64,000 nucleotides of DNA from Laburnicola sp. R22_1 (GCA_014281115.1 JACONQ010000017.1:62001-126000); one strand, 5' to 3'. Shown: positions 46,310 through 57,696, counted from the stretch's first letter. The notes: generated by a model from the letters alone, not told the origin. Made by a program: numbers and translations.

Positions 46310-48399
46310 TCACCTCGGACCAAATGGTCTCGGACCCAGTATCTGCCTCCTCCCACCAAAGCTGATGCCTCCCTTGTTCTGGCTATCTCCTCCGACATAG
46401 CCATACTGGTTGACGTCCCAACTTTGTCCTTCACCAGTGCCAGCGTTGGGATCCTTTGGCGCATCCATCAGTGCGCGCTGAGCGTCCTCCCATTCCTGCT
46501 GGCGTGCGCGTTCTCGCTCCATTTCACGCTCCAGTAATGACTTCGACGCCCATCCCCCTGCTTTCGTTTTCGATTGAGAGGCAGCGCGTCGGGCATCCTC
46601 CGCAGCGCGCTCCGATGTCGAGGTTAGCTCTGGCGGTATGTGGCTCGTCGGCTTTGGGGGTACAGGCGCAGGATTTGATGCTAGGAAACGATCCGTCCGG
46701 CTCTGTTTAGCGTACACGGCAGGATCGGGCAGCGGACGTGCCGATGGCTCCGGGAGAGGCCGAACTGGAGGTGTGGGCGTATTGGACGCAGTGGGCTCGG
46801 GGAGTGGCCGAGCTGGAAGTGTGGGCGCAGTAGGTTCTGGGAGAGGTCTCGGTGGTTGTCTTTGAGTTTCTGCCCACTGCTTCCGTAGATAGTCGCGATC
46901 GTCAGCCTGTGCCCACGATGCCGTGCTGTCTTGCGGAGAAGGAGCGCGTGGCGGAGGTTGAGGACGAGGGCGGCTCTGTGATCGATTCCGTGTTCGACTC
47001 TTCGACCGTGAGCGCATCTTGCGCTGTTCGGCGCGCTCCTCTCGTTCGAGTTGGTATTGCCGTTCGCGCTCTTTGGCTTCTTCGAGTTGTCGTTCCAACT
47101 CTCTTATCCTGTCCTGTTCACCGTTCGGCTCTGACTCGTATTGACTGTTCCGCCGGCTTCGCGGCTTGCTGCTCTGTTCAGCTTGGTACTGGCTCAGGTA
47201 CTGACCCTTCAGCCTGGCGTCACTTCCCGCTCGCTTGCGTCGGCTCTCTTGAGCTATTCTATCCTGTTGTTCTTGTTCCTCTCGCTGCCGTATCTCTTCT
47301 TCCAATTTCCACTGCTTCTCCTGTTCTTCCCATTCCTGTTTCTGCTGCTCTAGCCTGCGCTGCTTAGACTCTCGTTGCTTCCGCATCTCTTCCTCCCATT
47401 GACGTTCTTCTTCTGCTTGTCGCTCAACCCGCCGCTTGTGTTCAGCTTCTTCTGCCAGTACTCTCAAGCGTTCGTCCTCTGCCTCTTTTTCTCTCCGCTT
47501 CCGTTCTTTTTCAGCTAGGTTGGGAACGTTCGGTCCAGCACTGGTGATTTGCCGCCGCGCACCAAAAGCGATTCCTTGGTTGCCCTGGCTTGCGCCGCCC
47601 ATGTAACCATACTGATGGATATTCCACGCCGGCGCTGTAACTCCCTCGTCAGTCTTTCTGCTCCAACTACTCACGCCGCCCGGGGGCGACTTGGGTATAC
47701 CATTGGAGGTTTTTGAAGAGTTTGAGCCTCCTGTGAGATGAGGGCTGAGGGTCCTTTCCACCTGCGGTCGGGCGAGTGGATTGAATGTGGTTGAGCCGCT
47801 GGCGTTGCTGGCAGAGCTGGGACCCCTGCTCCGGCCAAAACCAGGAGAATGGAGGGAGCCTCCGCCGGTGAAGCTGCTGGTTCCGGTTGCGGCAGGGCTC
47901 AGTGGCCCTCCGCCGCGCTTCGGCCCAATCGCGGTCGGGAATTTGGTGGGATTCACAGCGTTGGCGACTCGGCTGAATGCGTTCAGACATTGTAAGACCT
48001 GAGCGGGATCTTTGGACTCGTAAAGATCGACTGTTAGAAATCTGTCGTGCGAGGGCATATTGAGCGGCGGGTTTTCACATGCGCGGAGGAAGTGCGAGAT
48101 GTTCTCCATCTGGATAAAGGGCATGGGTGACTTCTTGAACTTGACGCCGGGACTTGGTACGGCAAGGTTCACAAGCCTGCGAGTTTGTTAGCATGGCTGT
48201 TGTCATTGCAGACCTAGAAGATAAATACGCACCTGCATAGTGCTGTTCCGTCCTTCAGTGCTTCCAGAAGGTCTCCGGGAGGGAGGCGCTCCCCCAAAAC
48301 ATCCTCTATCCAGCCCCGTGCTTCATTCGCGGCCTGCGGTGTGTATCTTCCCATCCGCAGCCTCTTCATGTCCTGGTCAAGCGACGTTACGGACGCCAT
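46310..48399 (-). CDS. Large calponin-homology protein with two calponin-like repeats (transgelin-related)
   Basis: Two exons: 48233-48399 and 46310-48176, giving 677 aa from the Met at 48399; an in-frame Met 12 codons upstream is possible. A single CH domain (residues about 20-130: ANEARGWIEDVLGERL, ALKDGTALCRLVN, MENISHFLRAC) is followed by a low-complexity linker. A calponin-like repeat (about 241-265, HQYGYMGGASQGNQGIAFG) precedes a highly charged coiled coil of about 110 residues rich in E, R and Q. A Pro-rich segment follows, and a second calponin-like repeat lies at the extreme C-terminus (NQYGYVGGDSQNKGGISFGG). Small fungal transgelins (Scp1/Stg1, about 200 aa) bundle actin; this is a much longer member. 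Actin binding is inferred. Confidence 0.85.
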
Positions 48400-48718
48400 G
48401 GTGGTGGTAATCCGGCTTATGTGCACGTCGGGCACTGCGGCGCTCTTGGTGATTGATGTATGGTTAAGTCAACAGTCGTAATATAAGGTTATGTGTGCGT
48501 GTGCATGTGCGGAGGCGATGGAGGGCGGTCGTGTATGTGTATTAGGGTGGGATGAAGCAAGCAACATGCCAGCCGGTCGGAGTGGTGGGGTCGAGGCCGG
48601 GTGAAATGCGCGTGGCTGCGCAGCCCACCAGCCACCGAGCTGCGTCATTGGGCGACGCGTTACTTCTGCCGGTCGCGCAGCCCTGAATTCCATGAATTCC
48701 ATGAACACCTCACACACG
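48400..48718. promoter_or_regulatory. Divergent promoter of the CH-domain gene and the NDUFAF2-like gene
   Basis: 319 bp between the two start codons. Confidence 0.5.
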
Positions 48719-49470
48719 ATGGCAAGGCAGCCCGGCTTAATGCGCAAACTATGGTATGGCTGGAAGATGATGGAATTGCCGTGGCGGCGGAGGTGGCTGG
48801 CCGGTGAGGGGAATTTCACGATGTGCAAAAACATCTATGCGATACTGACAGTCGCAGGCTATGACCTCGAAGGCAACACCTACTGGGAATTCAAAGATGC
48901 CCAGCACGCACAGCGCAAGCGCCGCATAGTCGAATACGCAGGACGGATGCATTACAGCGACGTTAACGTACCGCGTATGTTATGTTCCCATGCTTGGTGC
49001 ATGGCGATTGCTGGTATTAATCCACTGAACCTTCCACAGCGCAATGGATGCAATGGCTGCGTCATACCCGCTACGAACCGCCCACCATTCCCGAACAGCA
49101 AGCCGAAGTGGCCAGACAAGCGCAGATGAAGACCCTGGCAGCTCAAGCAGATGCGCGATGGGCCGCGAAGCCTTCGGCGCTCGATGGGCCGGACAAGCAG
49201 CAACCCGTGCAGATGCTGGAATCTAGAGACCCCAACACGGCCATTAGGCAGATGAACGCCGGCCAGGAGCTTAGGGACACGGCAGTGACAGAGGAGAACA
49301 TAGGGGAAGGAGCTCCACACAGCGATGCAGCGCCAAAGTTGAAGACAAGAAAGCCTATGCGGAAAGAGCCCAAAGACTCTCCGTGGAAGCAAGCCGCTGG
49401 GAAAGGCAACCCTGGTGAAGAATGGCAGCCTGCACCATGGACACCACCCCCCACGAGACGGAGGACGTAG
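48719..49470 (+). CDS. NDUFAF2/NDUFA12-like mitochondrial complex I assembly factor
   Basis: Three exons: 48719-48803, 48858-48974 and 49040-49470, giving 210 aa. The conserved core reads WYGWKMMELPWRRRWLAGYD, LEGNTYWEF, RRIVEY and then PPQWMQWLRHTRYEPPT. This is the B17.2-like domain of NDUFAF2 (mimitin), which binds late complex I assembly intermediates. The C-terminal half is charged and probably disordered. The first intron is 54 bp and stop-free; the second joins P-PQW. Other in-frame Mets lie at 48692 and 48701. I prefer 48719 because it places the WYGWK motif near the N-terminus as in the family. Confidence 0.83.
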
Positions 49471-49876
49471 ATAGTCAAGACCCTCGATTACTCCGAACAG
49501 GTGTGGCGTTTTGGAACTGTGCTTCAACCACGGTACGCTTGCCTCGACACCTTCGGTCGCGACCATAGAATCAATCGAATTCGCACAAAATTCTCCTCTT
49601 CAATATTTATCATAGAGACAACTTCGCGCACTTTGGATACATGGTATAACGCTGTGAACTAACGCAGTAAAGGTAGCTGCACCTGCTGGTGAGGAGACCC
49701 GTATAGGGCGCTAGGATTGCTGGAAAGCACAGTGAACCAAGGTACGGCAGTGAGACTGGATTGGCCGCTCCTTCATACTTAAACATTGCTCTTTATCTCT
49801 TCGTCTCCTAACACAACTCTGCTCGGACGACTTACCCCAACCCTTCAAACACTTTCGAATTGAGAATCTGTCAACA
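49471..49876. other. Intergenic with dispersed repeat copy
   Basis: Contains the GACCCG-type repeat at 49661-49710. No gene seen. Confidence 0.55.
49661..49710 (+). repeat. Dispersed GACCCG-type repeat, copy 3
   Basis: CACCTGCTGGTGAGGAGAC followed by CCGTATAGGGCG, flanked upstream by GCAGTAAAGGTAGCTG. It lies 167 bp before the next gene's ATG. Confidence 0.8.
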
Positions 49877-51334
49877 ATGAGTGACCAGCTAATTTCTCTC
49901 ACCATGACACACACAACAGGCGACCTCGAGCCTTCCTCGTCTTCAACCGAGTCACGCTCTGAAAATCACCCTCTCATACGGTCCCCACCTTTACCCAACG
50001 AAGTCCTCTCCCTCATCATCGACTACGTAGGTCACCCCAGATGACCACAGTACATACCAACCGACACAAATGCTGACTATACACTTACACACAGTGCATC
50101 GGTACGCCAACCCTAACCGTCTGGGGCTCAAGCTACCGACGCCTACATATACGCTGGACCCCAGAAACCGACGCATCCGCTCTCCCTCCTTTTCTCAGGG
50201 CAGAGCACAACCGGCTCCTTCAACAAAAATGGCTCCGATCTGAGAAATGCTTTGGCGATGCAGTTGACTTTGCGATTATACACCTTGCCTGCCTCTCTGA
50301 CCGCGGCGCCTTCCTCGTGGTACGTGACTCCAGCCCATGTGCATTGAGTTCGCACTCACAAAACGTCTAGCAATGGGGATTAGGGCATCTGCTCGGCCAG
50401 TCCATTCCATTGCCGGCTACTATGCGGCCTAATCCCGCGCTCCAGCTCCACGGTTTAGAGAAAATCAAACTGGACTTGGCTTCAGACGAATACTTTGCCA
50501 TGTTCAAAGTCCACGTTGCGCCGTTTCCATGCTACGTACGTATTGCCTATCTACAACCCATGTCACCTCCGTCCGTTTAATACTTCCCTTGACCCCATTT
50601 ACTCACCACTCACCTCAACACCCTTTGCTCACCCCAACCCCCCTTACTCCCCTTACACGTCAATTCCACCTCACTCACTCACTCCTCAAACCAGAGCCAC
50701 AGAGACGACGACGACCGCCTCTACGCAACGGGGACATTCCTCGCGCACACGCGCGAACTAACCCTCGTCTTCGGCAGCCGCTACAAGCGCGCCAACCCAT
50801 GGTTGAATCTCCGCTGGGGCCCTTGGAACGACAACAGAGACGCGAATGGCCTGCCACCGCGGTGGAGAGAGAACGTGTGTGAGTCCGGGAAAATCATCGA
50901 TTGGATACTTACTTATGTGAGTGTGTTTGTTTATCCCCTAGACACGCAACTTTTGTCTCTGCGTGTGCCCCAACAACCCACCTATCTCATTCCATCTCTC
51001 TCACCCATCCCATGCTAACAACTTCCCACCAAAACAGGCCTGGCACAACAACTACCTCAACCACATACCCCGCATCAACCTCGAAGGCGCCATCCAACCC
51101 TGGGTGGTACGCAAATGGACACAAGTCTTCGCACGCACGCACCCAGCGCAAGACGCCATCGCGAGTCCGCAGCGCATTTGGGAGATCGAGAATCAGGGCC
51201 GTGAGGATGCGCTGGCGGTGGGGCAGTTGTGGTACGCGTGGATGCATTATCCGCCGAGGTGTGAGTGTGAGGTTGCGTGTGAGAGGTTAGGGGTGGGAGG
51301 AGGAGGAGAAGGAGGGGAGATGGGTGGCCGCTGA
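49877..51334 (+). CDS. Hypothetical F-box-like protein
   Basis: Five exons: 49877-50026, 50095-50319, 50371-50535, 50695-50916 and 51038-51334, giving 352 aa. All introns are phase 0. The PPLPNEVLSLIIDY segment at about residues 37-50 is the start of a typical fungal F-box-like motif. The rest (TVWGSSYRRLHIRWTP, RWGPWNDNRDANG, AWHNNYLNHIPRINLEG) matches nothing I know. The tail is Gly/Glu low complexity. The last splice and the tail are the least certain parts. The 5' exons are C-rich and the last 170 bp G-rich. A role as an SCF substrate adaptor would be inference. Confidence 0.6.
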
Positions 51335-51927
51335 TGGAATGCACCTGTGTGTAAATGAAGTCTGGTGATGGCGATGGCGATGGCAATGCAGAGTAGAGTA
51401 GTCGCTAGACACGAGCAATCAACGATGTTAGAAAGGCTTCTTCGTACGTGCGTGCACAAAATTATCTATCAAAGTAAACAAACATGCTATTATATCCCTC
51501 ACCTATTCATACCCACATCACCCTCCAACACATCCTACAACCTAACCAGCATAATCATATCTTAACAACTAAACTTCCCAAAAGTAACCGCGCAATCGTG
51601 ATCAACCACAGTCGGTAGGCAGCCAAACTCGTTCTCTCTCCTCCCCATCCCTGCAAACCGCATCAACCCAACCCAACCCAACCCAAATGAAACAGATACA
51701 TACCGCCCGCACCAGCATAACCGTCCCCCTCACCCATCCATCCATCAGGCTAAGCACCCAAGCACCCAAGCAACCTACCCAGCAACATAGACAGCCTGTT
51801 ACAATCCTAGCTATACCATAATCGATCTAGGTTAGTTATTGCTTATATATATATATTCCTCCCTCCCGCCCACCTTACATACACACACACACATACAAAC
51901 CTCCTAAATCCCTATACGTGTGACACC

Positions 51928-52396
51928 CAGTGTGTCCAACAGTTAGTTACTGAACGTTTTTTGGCCTTTTTTAAGTGAACACTGCCGTCATGTGGCTACT
52001 AACTGTACTGTTAACTAGGGCCGGGGTGTTACACTAGTTACTATCACCTAATAGTAACTGCTATTACATGTCTACTAACTATACTATTAGGGGCAGTAAT
52101 TATAGTAAGTACACAGTACCTTCCTATAATAGCTAGCGTTTATATGTTAATTTACGTATTAACTTATATATTAACTCTCTATAGGCACCTAGGCGCCTCC
52201 TAGGCTTACTTACACGTTAATTCACACGTTAATTCACACACACTACCTAATTAGGCAAGTTTAATAGTCTTACTACGGTTACTAGCATATTACTATACAG
52301 TTAGTTACTGCCCTAACATGCCTAACTACTGTACTGTCCACTAATAGTAAGTGAATAGTCAGTGACCGGCAGTAAGACTGACTATTGGACACACTG
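51928..52396. mobile_element. hAT-type MITE, 469 bp, with 8-bp target duplication
   Basis: The ends are inverted repeats beginning CAGTGTGTCCAA on both sides and extending imperfectly for about 27 bp. The direct 8-bp repeat GTGACACC flanks it exactly (51920-51927 and 52397-52404). CAG-starting ends and 8-bp duplications are hallmarks of the hAT superfamily. The interior is TA-rich with no coding capacity, so it would depend on a transposase encoded elsewhere. Confidence 0.9.
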
Positions 52397-52605
52397 GTGA
52401 CACCCACCCACAATCTCTCCTAACACCCATCATTCACGGTGACACCATCATATCCTACCAACCAAAAACTAAAACAAAACAGACCTACCTATCCATCCAT
52501 CCACTCGTTACAGACAGCCTAAGCCCAAATCCACTCAAGTCAAGTCAAGTCAAGGACCCCCCACTCCCCTCCCCAGAAAACCTCTTCCTTCCTCACACTC
52601 AGCAG

Positions 52606-52628
52606 TCTCTCTCTCTCTCTCTCTCTCT
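52606..52628. repeat. (CT)n microsatellite
   Basis: About 11 uninterrupted CT units. Confidence 0.9.
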
Positions 52629-52995
52629 AATCATACCCATCCAACCAACCACACATAACATAACAAAAAAAATAATTATCCACATCCACATCCGCTCACT
52701 CCACATCTTACTAAAAAACTAGATAGACAAGCCATCACCATTAAAACAACTAACTACCTAACCAACTACCTACCTACCTACCTACTTTTAACACCCCAGC
52801 CCAGCCCAGCCCATCCCAAATCCACATCCCACATATACAAAAAAAAGCACAACCACACCACACACCTTTCTACTTCTACCAAAGCTGCACCCCACCCCCG
52901 CCACCTACCTCCGAAGAAGGGTCTACTACGGGTCTACTACTACTACTACTACCTGCTACCTGCTACCTCCCGTCCCTCCCCCCATGCATGCATGC

Positions 52996-53074
52996 CGAAT
53001 GCGAATGCGAATGCGAATGCGCCAACGCCAACGCCAACGCCAACGACAACGCAAAAAAAAAAAAAAAAAAAAAA
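52996..53074. repeat. Adjacent hexamer repeats and poly-A
   Basis: Four CGAATG units run into four GCCAAC units, then a 22-base A run. Confidence 0.9.
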
Positions 53075-53403
53075 GGTGCAAAAACGTAAAGTAGATTAGT
53101 TAAATGCAGCAAAATGTAGCACAATGCAAACAAACAGACACTCGCTCTACCAACCCAACACCAACCAACACGCTCGCTCGCAAAGCACAACACAAAAACA
53201 ATGATGACCACACCGACGACGACGACGATGATGATGATGCTCATGATGCTAAAAGTCCGAAAAAGGGGAATCTCTAAAAGGAAAAAAAAAACGAGACAGA
53301 GACAGGTTCCAACAGCCAGCCATTAAGGGTATTCACGCGCTATTCCATCCAACCAACAACGAGCGTAAAAAAAAAGGAAAAAGGTTTCCACACATGTGTC
53401 ACA

Positions 53404-56400
53404 TCACTGCTCCAATTCTCCCTCTTCTCCTTCCCCCTCCCCCTCCTCCCCAACCTTCCCTTTCCCCTTCCCCTTCCCCTTCCCCTCCACCACCTTCCGA
53501 ATAACTGGCAACTCCCCCCTAACCATCTGCACACTCTTCTTCTTCCTCCAAAGCATACGATAATACTCCGTCAACCGCGGGAACCTCTCCTCCTCCCAGC
53601 CCTCCCAATTACTAACCAGCTCATTAATAACAGGCCACATAGCACAATCGCCCTGCGCGAAGCGGCGCCCCGCAATAAACGGCCCAGGGCCAAACGCATA
53701 CCGCTCTTCCAGACTGTCGAGCGTGTCGACAAAGTTTTGCGGATACGTCGGCACGTGCCGGTTGTACCAGTGCTTGAGCAGCGCGCTGGAGTGCAGCTCG
53801 AGCTCGTACGAGTTCACAGTGCAGGAACGCGACCGTTCGTTGTGGTCGAGCGTGTAGTAGCGTTCGAGGTAGGAGAGGATGAGGACGGTGATGGAGACTT
53901 CGGTGCGGTTGATGTCCGTGTCGCGGAAGCAGACTTGGCGGTCGAATTCGCACTCTTTGTCGACCATGGGGGCGTCGATGAGCAAGTACTTGATTTTGCG
54001 CTCGGCAAGGTAGATGCGCACGGTATCGACTTCGACCTGGTTGTTGGAGGCGAAGAGGATGGGTACGTCTTCGGGTGGGGCCTTGAAATGGAGCACGTCG
54101 AAGCCTTCGCCGTACCACTTGTCCCAGTCGAAATCGGACGAGTGGTTCTCTTCGCCAAACGCGCGGACCATGCGTTCGGTTTCTTCTTCGTCGTCGTTGA
54201 CTACGTCGCATGCAGCACGCTGGTCGTTTACGGTCGCGCCCTGGCCCCATATCATGACGCATTTAGCATCTAGGTAGGTAGCTATGTAGCGGAAAGTCAG
54301 GGATATTCGCATACCGCCAGAGGCATTTTCAGCCTCGCTGCGTTCGGAAGATTGACGTTTATCCGCCATGATTCCGTGCAGCCACTTTTCGTTCGACTTG
54401 AGGCCTAGAACAAACATGGAATTGTGCGGTAGAGCAACACGCTGCGTCTCGCGCTGCGTCTGCTCCGCGGCCCCCGCTTGCACGGATTTTTTCGTACGCA
54501 GGCGCATCGTCCTTTGGGCGCCAAAACTAATATTGACTATGGACGACCCTTTCGCAATGTCAAGTGTCTTGTCTGAATGTTCCGATATATAATCGGTCCC
54601 GGAGCGGTAAAGCTGGATGAGAACATGGTTGAGAGGATGGCCAACTAATTTTTCGGCCCGCTTCCGTATGACTTGCACTTTCGGGGAAAAGTGTAGCAAT
54701 GGGAGGGTCAGATCGGCCGGATGCCGGTAGACAGGCACGGATCCATCCGCGCCGTATTCACCTTGCGCACAAACTAGACGTGGCACTTGTCCCTCCTGGT
54801 GAAGCATCTTCTGCCACCTTACCTCATTGTAAAGTTGAGTAAAGATCAAGTCCTTCAGGGGGCTTGATCGATCGGTGGGGTGATATAGGTCCGAAGGGAA
54901 GAAATCGTGAACAATACGTGAGTCACCCTCCGCGATGCGGTCTCCTGGTCTCAATACGGGCAAATTGGCGAGAGACTGAAGCTTGCTGCTCTTCGGCATG
55001 GTCGACTGATCCTGTGCTTGGGATGCCGCAGGACCGGGAGCGCTTTTTGGTGGGGATCGTTGAGGCTGAGCAGGTAGCTCTTTGGCCGTGTCAGATTTTG
55101 ACGACGTTGACAAGGCCAGCCTTGTGCGAGAGGCTGACGCTGTATTTTTATTAGGATTAGCAGACGACAGCACGGGCTGCGACGCAGACGGTTTCAGTGA
55201 ACGTTCGCTCCTCGAAGGACTGTCACGTAATTTGTCGCTGCTCTCAGCCTTTGTGACTGCGGGGCGTGACCTGTCAACCGATGTAGCCTTGTGGGATTTG
55301 GCGGCCTTCTCTGCTTCCCTATCGGTAGCCTGAACCGAGCTAGCCTCACTCCCGGGCTCGACTTTTGCGCTCTTCTTGCTCGATTCACCCTTGCTCTTCT
55401 GCTCTTCCTTTTTCATATCCTTCTCTTTCGAGGTCCGCGACCTCATGCGAATCTTGGACTTGACAAGATTCTGCTTCTCGGATGGCTGCCTGTCGGGCCT
55501 GAGTACCTTTGCGCCTTGCACCAACTGCTCAGCAAATTGTTCGTCACTTAGTTTTGTGACGGATGTGGAGCGACTCTCGGCTAAGGACGCATCGGATGGG
55601 TTGCGCATCCGGCCGTTGACGAATCGGGTTCGCTCGCCTTCATTCCCCTCAACGGCAATGGTGGGGGCGCGCGGGATGTCATTCGCGCTTGGGTCGTGTG
55701 CGCTCGGAGGTTCTGACAAGCGCATATTACTCAACATGTCCTGAAGTAGGTGCTCATCCGTTGTAGGATTCTGCTGCGAGGAGGTTGACAACGCATCTCG
55801 CGGCAAGCGCCCCGGCATGTGCCGGTCAATGACTTCTTGGCTCGTGATGATATTTGCGTCGAAAAATTCGACCATTCTTTTGAGAGCAAGTTTGTGCCGG
55901 GACGACCTACGAAAGCCGAGACAGTCTCCCACCACATTGATTCGGATGCCATGGCGGGCCGCATCGACGACGGTTGCAAGCACAGATACGTTTGTGATGC
56001 AGCCGCAGATGTAGACTTCCGTGACTAGCCGTGCTCGTAGGGTGGAGAGAAGCGAAGTGCCCTGAAACGCGGAGTAATTGGTCGTCTGCACCACTGTGTC
56101 TGAAGGTTCGATCTTGGGTTTGATGATGTCTGCAAATTCGGCGCCCTGGGTGTCGGGCAGACATGCTGGGCCGTTCTTTGCGGATTGTCGGAGGAACAAT
56201 TCTTCATCCTCTTCGACTACGGTTTGCAATTCTTCACGCGGCGAATCCAACGCGGTCTTACGGGCGGCTACCCGTTTGAGCAAGCTGAGAGCACGCAGCT
56301 TGTGTTTCGAGGTTGTTGATCTTGCCTGGGTTGGCCGGATAAGATCCTTCGGAAGATCGTCGTCGTCGTCCGTGCTGCTCTCAACGCCATCGACTAAGCC

Positions 56401-56673
56401 GCCGACGACGATGGCGTCTCCCTCGCCCGTGGAGGGGTCGCTTGCCAGGCGGTCCGCTTCGTAGACGGTCTTGGTCCAGATGACATTGGAGGACTGCTTG
56501 CGGAACGTGGGGATGAGGGCGTGGATGCGGTCCAAGAAGCCGTTCCGGGTATTAACCGGGAGTTTTCCTTCGGGCAGAATAAAGTCATTCTGGAGGCCGA
56601 GGACCAGCAGGGCCTGATGGGTTTGGAAGTGGGGCTGGTTTTGGGTAACGAGCTCGAACAAAGACAGGCTCAT
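53404..56673 (-). CDS. Fusion protein: isochorismatase-like + AlkB-like dioxygenase + GST-like
   Basis: Single exon, 1107 codons from the Met at 56727 or 1089 from that at 56673. I prefer 56673 (MSLSLFELV). Numbering here is from 56727. Residues 38-300 form an isochorismatase-like domain: LLVLGLQNDF with D48, then YSAFQGTSLLSTL and CGCITNVSVLATVVDAARHG. The position of the catalytic Lys is Thr (VVQTTNYSAF) and that of the nucleophilic Cys is Ser (S248), so hydrolase activity is doubtful. Residues 310-580 are a charged disordered linker. Residues 585-815 are an AlkB-type Fe(II)/2-oxoglutarate domain with H717 and D719 (SEHSDK), H784 (WLHGI), and R807 and R813 (RISLTFR), all intact. Residues 865-1080 resemble a GST fold (FIAGRRFAQGDCAMWP). 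The tail is Gly/Lys/Glu-rich. A nucleic-acid or protein demethylase role is inferred. Confidence 0.85.
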   Translation of the reverse strand: MSLSLFELVTQNQPHFQTHQALLVLGLQNDFILPEGKLPVNTRNGFLDRIHALIPTFRKQSSNVIWTKTVYEADRLASDPSTGEGDAIVVGGLVDGVESSTDDDDDLPKDLIRPTQARSTTSKHKLRALSLLKRVAARKTALDSPREELQTVVEEDEELFLRQSAKNGPACLPDTQGAEFADIIKPKIEPSDTVVQTTNYSAFQGTSLLSTLRARLVTEVYICGCITNVSVLATVVDAARHGIRINVVGDCLGFRRSSRHKLALKRMVEFFDANIITSQEVIDRHMPGRLPRDALSTSSQQNPTTDEHLLQDMLSNMRLSEPPSAHDPSANDIPRAPTIAVEGNEGERTRFVNGRMRNPSDASLAESRSTSVTKLSDEQFAEQLVQGAKVLRPDRQPSEKQNLVKSKIRMRSRTSKEKDMKKEEQKSKGESSKKSAKVEPGSEASSVQATDREAEKAAKSHKATSVDRSRPAVTKAESSDKLRDSPSRSERSLKPSASQPVLSSANPNKNTASASRTRLALSTSSKSDTAKELPAQPQRSPPKSAPGPAASQAQDQSTMPKSSKLQSLANLPVLRPGDRIAEGDSRIVHDFFPSDLYHPTDRSSPLKDLIFTQLYNEVRWQKMLHQEGQVPRLVCAQGEYGADGSVPVYRHPADLTLPLLHFSPKVQVIRKRAEKLVGHPLNHVLIQLYRSGTDYISEHSDKTLDIAKGSSIVNISFGAQRTMRLRTKKSVQAGAAEQTQRETQRVALPHNSMFVLGLKSNEKWLHGIMADKRQSSERSEAENASGGMRISLTFRYIATYLDAKCVMIWGQGATVNDQRAACDVVNDDEEETERMVRAFGEENHSSDFDWDKWYGEGFDVLHFKAPPEDVPILFASNNQVEVDTVRIYLAERKIKYLLIDAPMVDKECEFDRQVCFRDTDINRTEVSITVLILSYLERYYTLDHNERSRSCTVNSYELELHSSALLKHWYNRHVPTYPQNFVDTLDSLEERYAFGPGPFIAGRRFAQGDCAMWPVINELVSNWEGWEEERFPRLTEYYRMLWRKKKSVQMVRGELPVIRKVVEGKGKGKGKGKVGEEGEGEGEEGELEQ

Positions 56674-57696
56674 GGTGAGCGAGATGCGCCGAGGGGGCCG
56701 GTTCGAGGACGGCGGACATGCGCACAAGCAACGGGCTGATTTTGATATGTCGGGCAGCGAACAGCGGTGAGAGACTCAGTCGAGCGGCGCGTACAGAGCA
56801 CGGCTTTGAGGGACCGAGTGAGGCATGAGGCCGGAGCGTGGGCGGATATGTGGGCGGCGCATAGCAGACGGCAGCGTTGCACTTGGAGGGCAGTTGAGGG
56901 AGAGTAGATCAGAGCGGCGCGGGAGATGTGAATATGGGCAAGCGGGTCAGAACGTGTCAAAGCAGCGGTAAGGAGTGCAGGCCGGCTAGATCCACGATTG
57001 TGCAGCAGTGCAGTGCAAGTGCAGCAGAAGGTCGCAGCGTGCTGGCGGGCGACGCGGGCGGGTGAACCGTGAACGGCATGTCCCGCGGGTGTTGGCCAGT
57101 GACTCAGTGGTGCTAGGGCTGGCTCTCGAGTCGCGTGGAGTCTACTGTATACCGTTGGCTAACGGCGCCGGCTATGCACTGTGCGGCCAACCAACACCGC
57201 GACGCCTTCCCCTCGCCACGTCGTTTCTATCCAAACCTGTCTTCACCTGCTGCGTAGAGATGGGTAGGCTAACGCACGCAGCCCACCAGGCCTACACTAT
57301 GTACCTATCGTTCTATGTAGGACCCGCAAATCGCTGCCTGTGCCTCTGCACCGCGGCCGCCTGCACGAGCTTGCCCTCCCGTCGCTCCCACACGAAAAAG
57401 CGCACTCGCATCCCAGAATAACCCACTGCAGCTTGATCCTGCGGCGGCAGAATTGCCTGTTTGCCATGACACGCATCGCCCACAGGTCACGCTGCCGCCT
57501 GCCGTGCGAATCACCGTCGCCCTGCAATATGCCGTCGGCCATCCCCGTAGCAGTTGCGCCGCATGCCTAAACCAACATCACTGTCACCGCCCTCACCGCC
57601 GCGATAGCCTACACCCCTTCTCGACACCAACGACGCTCCACGCGATATGCATCCGTCGCCGCCTCCGCCCCCGACACCGTGGTCGCTGCCCGGGCC
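56674..57696. other. Intergenic, promoter of the fusion gene
   Basis: About 1 kb with short frames lacking signatures on both strands. Confidence 0.5.

Larger units (their letters stand above)
51335..53403. other. Intergenic, low-complexity DNA with a MITE
   Basis: About 2 kb of C/A-rich simple sequence plus one hAT-type MITE (51928-52396). Simple repeats include (CT)n at 52606-52628, AAGTC units near 52538, CCTA units near 52768, CGAATG and GCCAAC hexamers at 52996-53045, poly-A at 53053-53074 and GAC/GAT triplets near 53216. No gene. Confidence 0.7.

Noticed and set aside
46852..47367. 171-codon frame opposite the CH-domain gene
   Set aside because: Shadow of the Glu/Arg/Gln-rich coiled coil on the other strand.
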